A stretch of DNA of 64,000 nt, taken from contig JAUHYL010000002.1 in NCBI GenBank assembly GCA_030426545.1, positions 62,001-126,000 on the forward strand. Reading direction: 5' to 3'. This DNA comes from Gammaproteobacteria bacterium. GTDB lineage: Bacteria > Pseudomonadota > Gammaproteobacteria > Pseudomonadales > Halieaceae. Both the position numbers and the translations under genes were made by a program. Shown here piece by piece: positions 42,620-52,386 of this stretch (positions within the stretch are counted from its first letter, which is position 1; every line of letters starts with the position of its first letter). The notes beneath the pieces were generated by a model. That model was not told the origin of the DNA. It did no database searches and was given only the letters and a program-made list of their open reading frames with translations.

Positions 42620-43018
42620 CTAGCGGGAGCCCTTGATGAGGCTGCGGAACCAGTCTGCCAGCGTCTCATGCTTGTAGTCGGTGAATTCACCGGCGTCCAT
42701 GAACATGCCGTGCTCCTGGCAGACCTCATACCAGATATGGGGTTGATCCGGATCCGACACCTTGTTCATACCGGCCCCACAGCGTGGACAGGCAACGGGA
42801 TCCAGGCTGTCCCATTTTTTACCTTCCGCGGGGTTGCCGATATCCAGTGCATCACCCATCCACTTGCTTTTCAGCAGCTCGGCCTCACCGTTATCGAACC
42901 ATAGACCACGGCAGTTGGTGCAGCGATCAATCAGCAAATCGCCGCCATAGGAAATTTCGTCCATGCCGTGCCCGCACTTGGGGCACTCAATGCCGTGTAC
43001 ATCCGGGTTGTATTCCAT
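42620..43018 (-). CDS. Double zinc-ribbon protein (TFIIB-type)
   Basis: A 132-residue protein starting at ATG 43018 (GGGGAAT upstream). The first zinc ribbon is CPKCGHGM...RCTNCRGLWFDNGEAELL, the zf-TFIIB form, and the second is CPRCGAGM...CQEHGMFMDAGEFTD, where one Cys-x2-Cys knuckle reads Cys-x2-His. Such proteins are common single-gene hypotheticals. A role in nucleic-acid or protein binding is likely, but no function is established. A longer frame to 43219 has no coding character. Confidence 0.82.
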   Translation of the reverse strand: MEYNPDVHGIECPKCGHGMDEISYGGDLLIDRCTNCRGLWFDNGEAELLKSKWMGDALDIGNPAEGKKWDSLDPVACPRCGAGMNKVSDPDQPHIWYEVCQEHGMFMDAGEFTDYKHETLADWFRSLIKGSR

Positions 43019-43293
43019 AGGGATTCCCCATTGGTTTGTATCATCACTAGTATAGTTGGCCTTTGTCGGCTGATAAACCTGTACCTCACCCCTTATGGTG
43101 CAGTGAGTTTGCTGCAATCTGGGCGGCGGGGCACCGGAATATCGCCGCTTATCATACCTACACCACCGGCACGTGAACAGAAACCGGGGCGTCACGGCAC
43201 AAACCTGTCCGGGAGGCAAAAAAAACCGCTCGCAACCTTGCCATTTAAGCCTACACTAGAGGTGTGGTACCTATTCAATAATCCGGGAGCGGG

Positions 43294-43956
43294 ATGGCGA
43301 TGTTAGAAAAAGAACTGGCGCAGGCCACCAAAATGGCCGAGCAGGCCAATCGCGAAGTTGAAAAGCTACGCAAGCGGCTGGTCTCAGAAAGTGAAAAAAC
43401 CCATTCAAAACTGAAAAAAGAGCTGGGCAGCGCCCGGAAAAAGCATTCAACGGCAAATGCCCGACTGAAGAAGGCACGTGCCAGTCTGCGCAAGCAGGCC
43501 TCGCCGGCCAACCAGAAGAAGGTCGATGCCCTGTTGAAGCAGGTGCAGGAGCTCGCCGATTCGGTGGCGGCAATTGCCAAGGCTGCCTACGAGGCGGCAG
43601 AGAAACTCTTCACGGTTAAAACGGATGCCCTGTTGGCCGAGCGCCGGGCACGTGCAGCGAACCAGGCGGCATCGGTTGTTGAGCGTGCTACCGCCAGAAC
43701 CGGGAAGAAGACAGCGAAAAAGAAAGCCGGGAAAAAGTCGGCGGGCAAGAAAAAGCCGGCCGCCAGGAAGAAGGCGGCCAGTAAGAAGAAATCGGCTCCC
43801 AAACGCAAGGCTGCTGCCAAGAAAAAGGCTGCGCCAAAACGTAAGTCGGCAGCGAAGAAAAAAGCTGCCAGCAAGCGCAAGGCTGCACCCAGGAAGAAGA
43901 AGGCTCCGGCGAAGCGCAAGGCCGCTACCAGGAAAAAGTCCGCGGCGAGACGCTAG
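43294..43956 (+). CDS. AlgP-like histone H1-like basic protein
   Basis: A 220-residue protein. The N-terminal 130 residues are a charged coiled coil. The C-terminal 85 residues are a low-complexity Lys/Ala/Arg tail of repeated units such as KKKAAPKRKSAAKKK, as in AlgP/AlgR3 and bacterial H1-like proteins. The tail should bind DNA nonspecifically; AlgP helps activate alginate genes in Pseudomonas. GGGAGCGGG precedes the ATG. The coding DNA of the tail is itself repetitive and prone to length change. Confidence 0.85.
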   Translation: MAMLEKELAQATKMAEQANREVEKLRKRLVSESEKTHSKLKKELGSARKKHSTANARLKKARASLRKQASPANQKKVDALLKQVQELADSVAAIAKAAYEAAEKLFTVKTDALLAERRARAANQAASVVERATARTGKKTAKKKAGKKSAGKKKPAARKKAASKKKSAPKRKAAAKKKAAPKRKSAAKKKAASKRKAAPRKKKAPAKRKAATRKKSAARR

Positions 43957-43976
43957 CTCCGGCGGATAGTGCTCGA

Positions 43977-44037
43977 GGATAGCCGCGATTCTGCGCGGCT
44001 TATCCGTGCGCAGGGTGCATCCGCGTGAGCCCTGCGC
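43977..44037 (+). terminator. Two tandem hairpins after the AlgP-like gene
   Basis: First: GGATAGCCGCG with CGCGGCT(T)ATCC (one bulged T), loop of six. Second: GCGCAGGG (44008-44015), 14-base loop, CCCTGCGC (44030-44037), then CCTTT. They follow the stop by about 20 bases and probably end the transcript. Confidence 0.55.
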
Positions 44038-44180
44038 GCCTTTACAACACTTATTGTGGCCCCAGCGACACTCGTACGCGCTTTTGTGGGTCGTTATAGT
44101 GCCTCGATGGACGTCTACTCCAGGCAGCGTGGCACGGGCGGTGAGTGCGTGGACGCGCCCAGACAAACGGGCAATTCGGC

Positions 44181-46403
44181 ATGAAAATCCTTGCTCCAGT
44201 GGTAAGCGTATCCCTGGCCGCGTGTTGCTCCGCGGTGTTGCTGTCAGCTTGCGGTGAACCGCAGGGCAGGGGGGAAATAACCGGCGCGGCCCTCTCTACG
44301 GCCACGATTGAGGCCAGGGAGCAGCGCTACGCCCCGGCCACCGCGGCGGACAAGCAGATTCTATTTGGCGATCTGCACGTACACACCTCGTTTTCTCCCG
44401 ATGCATTCATTATGTCGGTGCCGCTGATGGGCGGGAGCGGAATGCATCCGCCCGCAGATGCCTGCGACTTCGCTCGCTACTGCTCCAGTCTCGATTTCTG
44501 GTCTATTAATGATCACGCGGAAGGTATAACCCCCCGACGATGGCGAGAGACCCGCGAAAGTATCCGCGAGTGCAATGCCGTGGCCGGCGATGTGGCGAAT
44601 CCCGACATGGTGGCGTTTCTCGGTTGGGAGTGGAGCCAGGTTAACCTGGCGCCGGAGAAGCACTACGGGCACAAGAACGTAGTGTTTGTGGATCAGGCAG
44701 ATGACGCGGTGCCCGCCCGCGCTATCGCTGCTCCGCGTGAAAGACTTGCCGATGCGCCGATGGGTCGCGTGGCGCAGCTAATGATGTCAGTGATGGATTT
44801 TGAAAACCGTGAATTCTATTGGGGCATCCAACAGTACTACGACGAAATTGCGCAGACCCCGGTTTGCGCGAAGGACGTCGATACCCGGGAACTGCCCGCG
44901 GATTGCCGCGAAATCGCCGATGACCCCCGCGAGCTGTTCACCAAGCTCGACCAGTGGGGCTACGACAGTATTGTCATTCCCCACGGCAATGCATGGGGCA
45001 TGAATACACCACCCACTACCAGTTTCGACAAACAGCTCAACCGCGAGCAACACGATCCGAAGCGGCAGATTCTGTTCGAGATCTACTCTGGTCACGGCAA
45101 TTCCGAGGAATACCGTGATTGGCGAGCGGTCGAGCGCAATGCAGAGGGCAAACTGGTCTGCCCTGAGCCGAGCGAAAACTACCTGCCCTGCTGTTGGCGG
45201 GCCGGGGAAATTATTCTTGAGCGCTGCGAAGATGCCGGCCTGGGTGCGCAGGAGTGTGCCCAGCGGGAACTCGATGCCAGGCAGCACTACGTTGATGCAG
45301 GTATTTCGGGGCATCTCACGGTGCCCGGACAGCAGGTGACCGACTGGCTGAACTGCGGCACCTGCCCGGACTGTTTCAACGAGCCCATGGATCATCGGCC
45401 GATGGCAACGGGGCAATACGCGCTCGCAATAACGGATTTCAGTCGGCCTGCACAGCCGCTCAACTACCGCTTCGGCATGATCGGCTCCAGTGACAATCAT
45501 CGCGGGCAACCCGGCACCGGTTACAAGGAGGTAAAGCGCAGGTTCATGACGGAAGCGTTCGGCTCGATGAATCCCCGTGCCGCACAGCGAGCGGCTGGCG
45601 ATGACCGCGAGCCACTTCCCTACTCTGTACCGGCAGATCAGAATGTTGGCCTGCAAAATTTGCGCAATATGGAGCGCCAGAATTCGTTCTGGTTGACCGG
45701 CGGGCTGGTTGCCGTGCACAGCGACGGCCGCAATCGAGAAGCGATCTGGGATGGCCTCAAGCGCAAGGAGATCTACGCCACCTCCGGTGACAGAATCCTG
45801 TTGTGGTTCGATATGCTGCATGACAATGGCCGGGTGCCAATGGGCTCAGAAGTCAGCAGTGCCGCTGCGCCGCGCTTCCGTGTAGGCGCAGTAGGTGCCT
45901 TCCGCCAGCAGCCCGGTTGCCCGGACACGGCACGCAATGGCCTCGGCGCAGAGCGGCTGCAAACCCTGTGTGGGGGTGAGTGCTACAACCCGGGCGACGA
46001 GCGCCTGCTGATAGACCGCATCGAAGTCGTCCGTATACGACCGCAGGTGGAAGCGGGTGAGCCGGTTGGGCAACTGATTGAAGATCCCTGGCGCGTGTTC
46101 CAGTGTGAGTCGGGTATGGAAGGGTGTGAGATCGAATTCGTCGATGAGGAATTCGTTGCCGGCGAACGCGAAAGCATCTATTACGTCCGTGCGATTCAGG
46201 AACCTACGGAAATGATCAATGCGGCCAATGTGCGCTGCGAGTATGACGAGAGCGGCACCTGTATTGCCGTGAATCCGTGCTATGGCGATTATCGCACTGA
46301 GGCCAGCGAGGATTGTCTTGCCACCGAAGCACAGCGCGCCTGGTCGTCTCCGATATTTGTCGCCTTTGACGCGACTGTGCCGAATAAAGAGGAAATGCAA
46401 TGA
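44181..46403 (+). CDS. DUF3604 lipoprotein (PHP-like metal-dependent hydrolase)
   Basis: From ATG 44181 the protein is 740 residues with lipobox LSAC (Cys24). DUF3604 blocks are FGDLHVHTSFSPDAF, FWSINDHAEG, IPHGNAWGMNT and FGMIGSSDNHRGQPGTGY. It also has several cysteines (for example the LNCGTCPDCFN segment) absent from the shorter paralogue at 8948, so disulfides may hold an insertion. It is probably anchored in the envelope. It overlaps the next gene, an alkylsulfatase-like MBL protein, by four bases (ATGA), a tight coupling that argues for a joint role. Reaction unknown. Confidence 0.88.
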   Translation: MKILAPVVSVSLAACCSAVLLSACGEPQGRGEITGAALSTATIEAREQRYAPATAADKQILFGDLHVHTSFSPDAFIMSVPLMGGSGMHPPADACDFARYCSSLDFWSINDHAEGITPRRWRETRESIRECNAVAGDVANPDMVAFLGWEWSQVNLAPEKHYGHKNVVFVDQADDAVPARAIAAPRERLADAPMGRVAQLMMSVMDFENREFYWGIQQYYDEIAQTPVCAKDVDTRELPADCREIADDPRELFTKLDQWGYDSIVIPHGNAWGMNTPPTTSFDKQLNREQHDPKRQILFEIYSGHGNSEEYRDWRAVERNAEGKLVCPEPSENYLPCCWRAGEIILERCEDAGLGAQECAQRELDARQHYVDAGISGHLTVPGQQVTDWLNCGTCPDCFNEPMDHRPMATGQYALAITDFSRPAQPLNYRFGMIGSSDNHRGQPGTGYKEVKRRFMTEAFGSMNPRAAQRAAGDDREPLPYSVPADQNVGLQNLRNMERQNSFWLTGGLVAVHSDGRNREAIWDGLKRKEIYATSGDRILLWFDMLHDNGRVPMGSEVSSAAAPRFRVGAVGAFRQQPGCPDTARNGLGAERLQTLCGGECYNPGDERLLIDRIEVVRIRPQVEAGEPVGQLIEDPWRVFQCESGMEGCEIEFVDEEFVAGERESIYYVRAIQEPTEMINAANVRCEYDESGTCIAVNPCYGDYRTEASEDCLATEAQRAWSSPIFVAFDATVPNKEEMQ

Positions 46404-47863
46404 ACAGACTGAACGCGGGGCGCCACAAGCAGGCAGGCGCGGTCGGAAAGATACTGCTGGGTTTTGTCGTGCTCGCCATGCTGGCCATTGGCTGGCTTAT
46501 GTTGGATGAAGATAGCGGCAAGAACATCAAGAAGCAGGCTCAGCTGAAAACCATGGAAGTGATTGGCGAGGCAGCAAAGAAGAATCTGGGTGCAGCGACA
46601 GAGGGTGAGGGTACCCACGGCAGTGCCGTGGAGCTGATCCGGCGTCCCATTGAGGTGCGCCAGGTCGCGGATAATGTTTACTACGCGACCGGCGTTGGCA
46701 ACACGGTAATGATCACCACCAGTGAGGGGAACGTGCTGTTCGACACGGGTTTGGTATTGCAGGTTGCCGAGCAGAGGAAGGCGCTGCGGGCGGTGTCCGA
46801 GGCACCGGTTTCACACATCGTACTGAGTCATTCGCACGCCGATCATATTGGCGGTGCAAAGTTCTGGATGGAGGACGACACAGAGATCATAGCGCACAGT
46901 GACTTCGAAGAAGAGCAGCGCTATCTCAGTGAGTTGGAACCCTACCAGTACGGGCGTAATCGCACGTTGTTTCCCTGGATGCCTGCATGGGAAGACAGAC
47001 CTGATATCGAGATGATGCGCTACGGTGGGATCGAACCCACTGTCACAGTCGGCGATTGGGAGACTTACTCGTTCACCCTTGGGGGTGTAGAGTTTCAGGT
47101 CATCGGTACCCCCGGCGCCGAAGGTGCCGACAACGTGGTGCTATGGCTTCCGCAGCAGAAAATACTTTTCAGTGGGGATTTCTTTGGACCGCAGTTTCCG
47201 CAGTTCCCCAACGTCTTTACCATGCGCGGTGAAAAAATCCGCAAACCGATTGAATACATCAAGTCGCTGGGAATGCTGCTTGAACTGGACATCGAAACCG
47301 TTGTCCCCAGTCACCTGGATCCCACGACAGGCGCAGAGCAGATTCACGCAGATATCAAAAAGACACGTGATGCGGTGCGTTACGTTCACGATGCCACGGT
47401 CGAGGGAATGAACGCGGGGAAATCCGTCTACCAGCTGATGCGCGAGATAAAACTGCCGCCCGAGCTGGAACTGGTGCAGAACCATGGCCGGGTAGACTGG
47501 GCGGTGCGCAGTATCTGGGACTACTACGCAGGCTGGTTTCACTTTGAAAGCACAACGGAACTGTACCCGGTACCGGTGAGCGATGTTTATGCCGACTTAG
47601 CAGAAGTAGCGGGAAACGAGGGATTGCTTACCCTGGCGCAGAACTATCTCAACGAAAACCAACCGGTGAAGGCCCTGCACATTGTGGAGGTCGTGCTGGC
47701 AGCGGACAGCATCAACCAGAGCGCCCTGCAAATTCGTAAACAGGCACTGCAGCTATTGCTGGAGAGCGCGCAGAATGGCCTGAAAAATGATTACGAGATT
47801 TACTGGCTGCAATACCGGCTTACGGATACGGCCAGGCGTCTGGGAGAAGAGGAAGCGCCCTAA
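46400..47863 (+). CDS. Alkylsulfatase-like metallo-beta-lactamase-fold hydrolase
   Basis: A 487-residue protein with an N-terminal membrane segment (ILLGFVVLAMLAIGWLML) and an MBL domain: SHSHADHIGG is the metal motif, with GTPGAEGADNVVLW and LFSGDFFGPQFPQFPN following. The C-terminal GRVDWAVRSIWDYYAGWFHFESTTELYP is the alkyl-sulfatase dimerisation region, as in SdsA1-type enzymes that hydrolyse alkyl sulfates. It lacks the long sterol-carrier-like C-terminal domain, and the N-terminus is an anchor rather than a cleaved signal. It is coupled to the DUF3604 gene and its stop codon overlaps that of the convergent gene. Confidence 0.86.
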   Translation: MNRLNAGRHKQAGAVGKILLGFVVLAMLAIGWLMLDEDSGKNIKKQAQLKTMEVIGEAAKKNLGAATEGEGTHGSAVELIRRPIEVRQVADNVYYATGVGNTVMITTSEGNVLFDTGLVLQVAEQRKALRAVSEAPVSHIVLSHSHADHIGGAKFWMEDDTEIIAHSDFEEEQRYLSELEPYQYGRNRTLFPWMPAWEDRPDIEMMRYGGIEPTVTVGDWETYSFTLGGVEFQVIGTPGAEGADNVVLWLPQQKILFSGDFFGPQFPQFPNVFTMRGEKIRKPIEYIKSLGMLLELDIETVVPSHLDPTTGAEQIHADIKKTRDAVRYVHDATVEGMNAGKSVYQLMREIKLPPELELVQNHGRVDWAVRSIWDYYAGWFHFESTTELYPVPVSDVYADLAEVAGNEGLLTLAQNYLNENQPVKALHIVEVVLAADSINQSALQIRKQALQLLLESAQNGLKNDYEIYWLQYRLTDTARRLGEEEAP

Positions 47864-49425
47864 CTTCCCTCGATCCCCGCACGTTTGCGGGCTGCCTGGT
47901 GGCGTTCAATCTGTGCCATGTTGATGGAGTAGGCACCGTAGTACTTGAAGATGTTGGCCACATAGGTAACAGGTTCGTGGCTGACGTATTTTGCAGCGGC
48001 CAACTCGACATTATCGAACCAGAGATTGGGGTCGTAACCGAGATCTGCGGCTTGCCGACGCAGCTTTATCATGCGGGCCGGCCCCATGTTGTACGCGGCC
48101 AATGCGAGCAGGTTGCGATTCAATTTGTCGATACCCGGATCGCTGAAGTATCGGTCGCGCAGAAACGCCAGGTACTTGGCGCCTGCGTGAATGTTGGGCT
48201 CTACCTTTTCGATACCTTTGACGTTGACGTTCAGATCAAGCGCTGTGCTGCGCTTGATTTGCATAATGCCTATTGCCCCGGAGCGGTTGCGCGCGGATTG
48301 ATCGAGCTTTGATTCCTGATATCCCTGCGCAGCGAGCATCAGTGGCTCAACATCGTATTTGTCGCCGTATTTTTCAAACAGGGCTTCCAGTTCTGAGAGG
48401 CGATCCAGGGCCTGTTCCTCCATCGCATTTCCCGCCCAGTCGAAATCGCGGATATAACGATTCCTCAGAATGTTTCCCAGCAGGGTGCCTTCCCGGTGTC
48501 CGGCGACAAATTCATCGACGACCTTTTTCAATTGCGGGCTGTTCGGACGCAGGCCCCATGCAAATCGGGTACCTGAACGAAGGACAATGTCTTCGCGCGG
48601 CACAATGTCAGTGAACACGTCGCGCCACCATGCCAGCTTGTAATCGTCCACAACGGCCCAGGGAAGCAGGCCGGCGTTGACCATCTCCACGAGGTCATCG
48701 TCTTCGAGTAGCTCTGATACCGACTCGATACGAATGGCTTCTCTGCCGTTCTCTGCAAATTGCCGGTTCAGCGCGTCAAGACTTTCGCGGTAGCTGCTGG
48801 ACTGCCTGACGTACAGCGTGGCTCCTGCAAGATCATCGATGCCGGAAACGGCCGGCGCCGAGGGCCCCGTTACCAGAATTTCGTCAACCGGTTTGGTGAC
48901 CGGGAGGCTAAAATCGATCTGTTGTTCGCGCGACGCTGTAATGCTCAAGCTGGCGTTGATGATGTCGCCCTTGCCGGACAACAATGCGGGGATGAGTTGG
49001 TCTCTGGCAACCGGTATAACAACGACGTGTACAGGCTTGTTGCCCGTTTTAAGTGATTGGTTGAGGTGTTTCTCAAACTGGTCTGAAATTTCTTTGACAA
49101 GACCGCGTTCACGGGGGCCGTCGAGAAAATAGCGGCCGACACTGTATACGGTGAGCACGCGTACAACGCGGCGTTCGACCATGCCGTCCAGGTCGCCGGT
49201 GAATACCTTTATTTTTTCCAGCACCGGGTCAGGTGCGCCGTCATTACTGCGCGGCGTGTAAATCGCTTTTTCAGCCGCTTTGGCGGATGAAACTGCACTA
49301 CCTGATGTGCTTTCTTCGTTCCCCTCTGAACAGCCAGGGAGTGTGAGGATCAGTCCGATCAGCAGTAGCCGTGCGGGAGAGAGGTGCCGGTAACCTTTGC
49401 GGTTTGCTGAACGGCGTTTAACCAT
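47860..49425 (-). CDS. MltF-like membrane-bound lytic transglycosylase
   Basis: A 521-residue lipoprotein (signal with TLPGC). An N-terminal solute-binding-type domain (residues about 75-310, with SLSITASREQQIDFSLPVTKP) is fused to a C-terminal SLT domain (AAQGYQESKLDQSARNRSGAIGIMQIK, ALAAYNMGPARM). The Glu of YQESK is the catalytic acid cleaving peptidoglycan to 1,6-anhydromuropeptides. ATG 49425 has GAGG at 9 bases; 49431 and 49446 are also in frame. The overall layout is that of MltF. The stop shares bases with the convergent gene's stop. Confidence 0.92.
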   Translation of the reverse strand: MVKRRSANRKGYRHLSPARLLLIGLILTLPGCSEGNEESTSGSAVSSAKAAEKAIYTPRSNDGAPDPVLEKIKVFTGDLDGMVERRVVRVLTVYSVGRYFLDGPRERGLVKEISDQFEKHLNQSLKTGNKPVHVVVIPVARDQLIPALLSGKGDIINASLSITASREQQIDFSLPVTKPVDEILVTGPSAPAVSGIDDLAGATLYVRQSSSYRESLDALNRQFAENGREAIRIESVSELLEDDDLVEMVNAGLLPWAVVDDYKLAWWRDVFTDIVPREDIVLRSGTRFAWGLRPNSPQLKKVVDEFVAGHREGTLLGNILRNRYIRDFDWAGNAMEEQALDRLSELEALFEKYGDKYDVEPLMLAAQGYQESKLDQSARNRSGAIGIMQIKRSTALDLNVNVKGIEKVEPNIHAGAKYLAFLRDRYFSDPGIDKLNRNLLALAAYNMGPARMIKLRRQAADLGYDPNLWFDNVELAAAKYVSHEPVTYVANIFKYYGAYSINMAQIERHQAARKRAGIEGS

Positions 49426-49463
49426 GAACATAGCCTCAATACCCACGTTTGAACGCTGCGGAT

Positions 49464-52112
49464 TTACTCATCTTGCGCCGAACGGACCTTCGGTCGCTGA
49501 AAAGAGCGGGTTTCGGTGTCTCCCGCGCCCGAACCGGTCGCGCCGGTATCGGCCGTGATGTTGGGTAGTGACACGACATACTCCGCTGCAAAATTCAGAC
49601 CCTGCAGATTGTTGTCGATGTTAATTCGAACAGGTTGATCAATCGTCAGGTAGGCGCCGCAGGATTCGCCCGCATCACAAATAAGCAGATCGTTGTCAGC
49701 ATCCGAACCCGCCACGATTTCATATTCTCCGGGCGCAACGTTTTCGAAGCGGAATGGATATACCCCCTGGCTGCCCGAGCTCACCCACTGATCCACCGGT
49801 TCGTCGGCAACGGGATCGTAAAGCAGTATGTAAAGTACGCCCACATCGGACGCAAAGTCTGCGCCCCCAACCGACATGAACACTCGGATGTTAACGGTGT
49901 TGACTGAAGAGTCCGCCGTTATATCGGCAGAGTAGACTCCCGCCTCAATGTTACTGCGATTCACCGATACGGAGTATTCACCGAGGCCGTTGTTGTCGAT
50001 GTCATCGGCGGAGACGGTCAGCCAGCTTGCGGAGGCTGTTACGCTGTTCAACTGCAGCGTCCCCAGGCCGCCATTTCGCAGTGACAGGGTTAACTCCGTG
50101 GTTGCGGCACCAAAGTTCAGTGAGTTCACCGAGGCGACCAGTCGTGGAATCTCTGCGGGCGTACTGCCGATGCTTTCCAGTGCCGCAATGACTGCCCGGT
50201 TGGCGTCGATCAGGCCATGCCCGAACTGGTCATCCCTGCCGCCGGGGCCCAGGTCTTCTGTCAGTGAGCCTGCAATCAGCATGGAGTCCACGTCTTCCGG
50301 CGTCAGATCGGGATTAATGCTTTTCATCAGCGCCAGCACACCGGCCACATGCGGTGCCGCCATCGATGTTCCGCTGGAGAACGAATAGACGTAGTTGAGG
50401 CTGCCTCCGCCGACATCGCCGCTGGTGCTCAGCACGCCGTCGGGGTAGCCATCGCCCGTAAGGTCGACGCCGCTATTGCCGCCCGGCGCCGCCACATCGA
50501 TTCGCGGGCCGGTATTGGAATAGTTCGTGATCCGCCGCTGCGTATCGACCGCGCTGACCGAGATAACGCCGTCGTACGCCGCTGGATAGCTCGGCTGGAT
50601 GGAGCCTTCATTGCCGGAGGCCGCGACGATGATGACACCGTTGCCGCGCACCTGTTGCAGCAGGGATTGTGTCGATTGGCTGAAAGGTGCGCCGCCCAGG
50701 CTCAGGTTGATGATATCTGCCGCCTGCGTTGGCACTGTGCCGGAGTCGTTGGCAAGGCCCGCTGCGAAGCGGATCGCCTGCTCAACGTCGTAAGTGGTGC
50801 CGCCGTCGAACCCCAGTGCGCGCAGCGGCATGATACGTGAGCCATAGGCAACGCCGGCCACACCGCGCCCATTGTTCCCGCGTGCCGCGACGGTGCCACT
50901 GACGTGGGTACCGTGAAAGCTACTGGTGCCGCCGATATCGTTGCCAGGGTCGCTGGGATCGGGATCCAGCCCATCGCCGTCAACAGAATTCTCCGTGTCG
51001 CGCACAAAGTCGTAGCCAGGCACCAGCTGTCCGAGGAGATCCGGATGTCCGGGTAATATGCCGGTATCTACCACCGCGACGATTACGTCCTGGTCGCCGT
51101 TAGTCGTCTCCCAGGCCTCTGGTAGGCCGATGAGGGGGTAGTGCCACTGCAGCGGGTAGGCCTCATCATTGGGTACTGCCAGGGTATGCAGCCGGTAATT
51201 GGGTTCTGCGGATTGGACGCGCGGATCAGCGCGCAGTGACTTTATCGTCAGCAGCGTTTCCCAGCGCACTCTCGCCTCGGTATCGACCAGGGCGGCGCGT
51301 TTTCGGATCGCGCTGCCGAGGCGACGCCTTAGCTGGCGCGGATCCGTCACGGTGGATTGCATCGCCATCAGTCGATTGCGCCCGCGCTCGCCAGCGCGCT
51401 GGCTGATCCCGTAGTCCAAGGGTAGCGCTGTTGTTGCCAGCCCACTCGACGCCAGGCTCGATGATCCCGCCTGCTCATCGCGGTACTTCACGATTGCCTG
51501 CCAGGGCACGATGTTGCCACCGCTGTGCTCAAGGGCGGCAAGTTCGGGGCTGCCGATAGCCAGGATGTAGTTGGTTGCACCGGAAAAGGCCGAAACGTTG
51601 ACGATGTAGCTGCCGTCTTCCTCCACCAGCAACGACTCCACCTCCCCGACATCCAGCGAGGAATCGACAATCTCGCCCTCGGCGTTGTACAGGTACAGAT
51701 CGGCGTCAGCCTCCAGGTAGTCACCTACCAGCACGGTGATCCGCTGCCCTGCGAGCAGGTCTATCAGGAAAAAGTCATCGAGGTCGCCGGTGATGCTGGA
51801 GCGACCCTCGGCACCAGCACCTGGAAGGTTGACGTAGCCGCCAAGGGTGACCGGGTTGGGCAGTGGCTGAGCAGTGGCCAGCGTGTTGTTATCAACCGCT
51901 TCGCGCACCGGGTCATTGGTATCACTGTCCACCGCCTGGCTCCCCGATGCGCTGATGATGCCGCTAACGGTGAATTCAGTCGGCGGAGGCGGTTCAGGGG
52001 GCGACGGTGGTGTGGTGGGAGGTGTTGCGGCCTGTCCGCCTCCGCCACCTCCGCCGCCGCAGCCCGCTAAAATGCAGGTAGATAAAAGGGAGGACAGTAG
52101 TAAGTTGCGCAT
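49464..52112 (-). CDS. Large lipoprotein subtilisin-like (S8) serine protease
   Basis: An 882-residue protein. Signal peptide with lipobox LAGC (Cys18), then a poly-Gly run and Pro/Thr-rich linker (residues 18-45), a pre-peptidase-like beta domain (LDDFFLIDLLAGQRITVLVGDYLEADADLYLY), an inhibitor-like propeptide, and the catalytic domain with Asp349 (VVDTG), His400 (HGTHVSG) and Ser583 (GTSMAAPH). The C-terminal region has beta-sandwich domains. It should be a cell-surface or periplasmic protease. GGAGG lies 12 bases before ATG 52112. It does not end in an IPTLxxWG tail. Confidence 0.93.
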   Translation of the reverse strand: MRNLLLSSLLSTCILAGCGGGGGGGGQAATPPTTPPSPPEPPPPTEFTVSGIISASGSQAVDSDTNDPVREAVDNNTLATAQPLPNPVTLGGYVNLPGAGAEGRSSITGDLDDFFLIDLLAGQRITVLVGDYLEADADLYLYNAEGEIVDSSLDVGEVESLLVEEDGSYIVNVSAFSGATNYILAIGSPELAALEHSGGNIVPWQAIVKYRDEQAGSSSLASSGLATTALPLDYGISQRAGERGRNRLMAMQSTVTDPRQLRRRLGSAIRKRAALVDTEARVRWETLLTIKSLRADPRVQSAEPNYRLHTLAVPNDEAYPLQWHYPLIGLPEAWETTNGDQDVIVAVVDTGILPGHPDLLGQLVPGYDFVRDTENSVDGDGLDPDPSDPGNDIGGTSSFHGTHVSGTVAARGNNGRGVAGVAYGSRIMPLRALGFDGGTTYDVEQAIRFAAGLANDSGTVPTQAADIINLSLGGAPFSQSTQSLLQQVRGNGVIIVAASGNEGSIQPSYPAAYDGVISVSAVDTQRRITNYSNTGPRIDVAAPGGNSGVDLTGDGYPDGVLSTSGDVGGGSLNYVYSFSSGTSMAAPHVAGVLALMKSINPDLTPEDVDSMLIAGSLTEDLGPGGRDDQFGHGLIDANRAVIAALESIGSTPAEIPRLVASVNSLNFGAATTELTLSLRNGGLGTLQLNSVTASASWLTVSADDIDNNGLGEYSVSVNRSNIEAGVYSADITADSSVNTVNIRVFMSVGGADFASDVGVLYILLYDPVADEPVDQWVSSGSQGVYPFRFENVAPGEYEIVAGSDADNDLLICDAGESCGAYLTIDQPVRINIDNNLQGLNFAAEYVVSLPNITADTGATGSGAGDTETRSFQRPKVRSAQDE

Positions 52113-52386
52113 CGTTCTAAGGAGCCTCCCCGGGTTTTTGTGCACCTGATGGTTTACCCTAACAGAGAAATAGTGTTGACGCCCTGACAGCTGAACCGAC
52201 TATGACTCTGGCCGTAAACGTCATTCACAGTTGGTGGGAAGTCGCTATCCTAGGGCACGCTTTGACGGGTGAGGTACAGCCTGTTGTATTGCTGCCATAC
52301 TCAGAGTGCGCCACGCGCGCTGTTGGTCGCCCTGTTTAATCCACTGTAATACGGCCGCCGAATAGTTCAACCAAAAGGAGCTGAAA

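Noticed and set aside
44787-45821. A 344-codon minus-strand frame
   Set aside because: Shadow of the DUF3604 gene; no ribosome site or recognisable domain.
47028-47045. GTGGGATCGAACCCACTG resembles an inverted tRNA T-arm
   Set aside because: It is inside the alkylsulfatase-like coding frame and there are no other tRNA arms.
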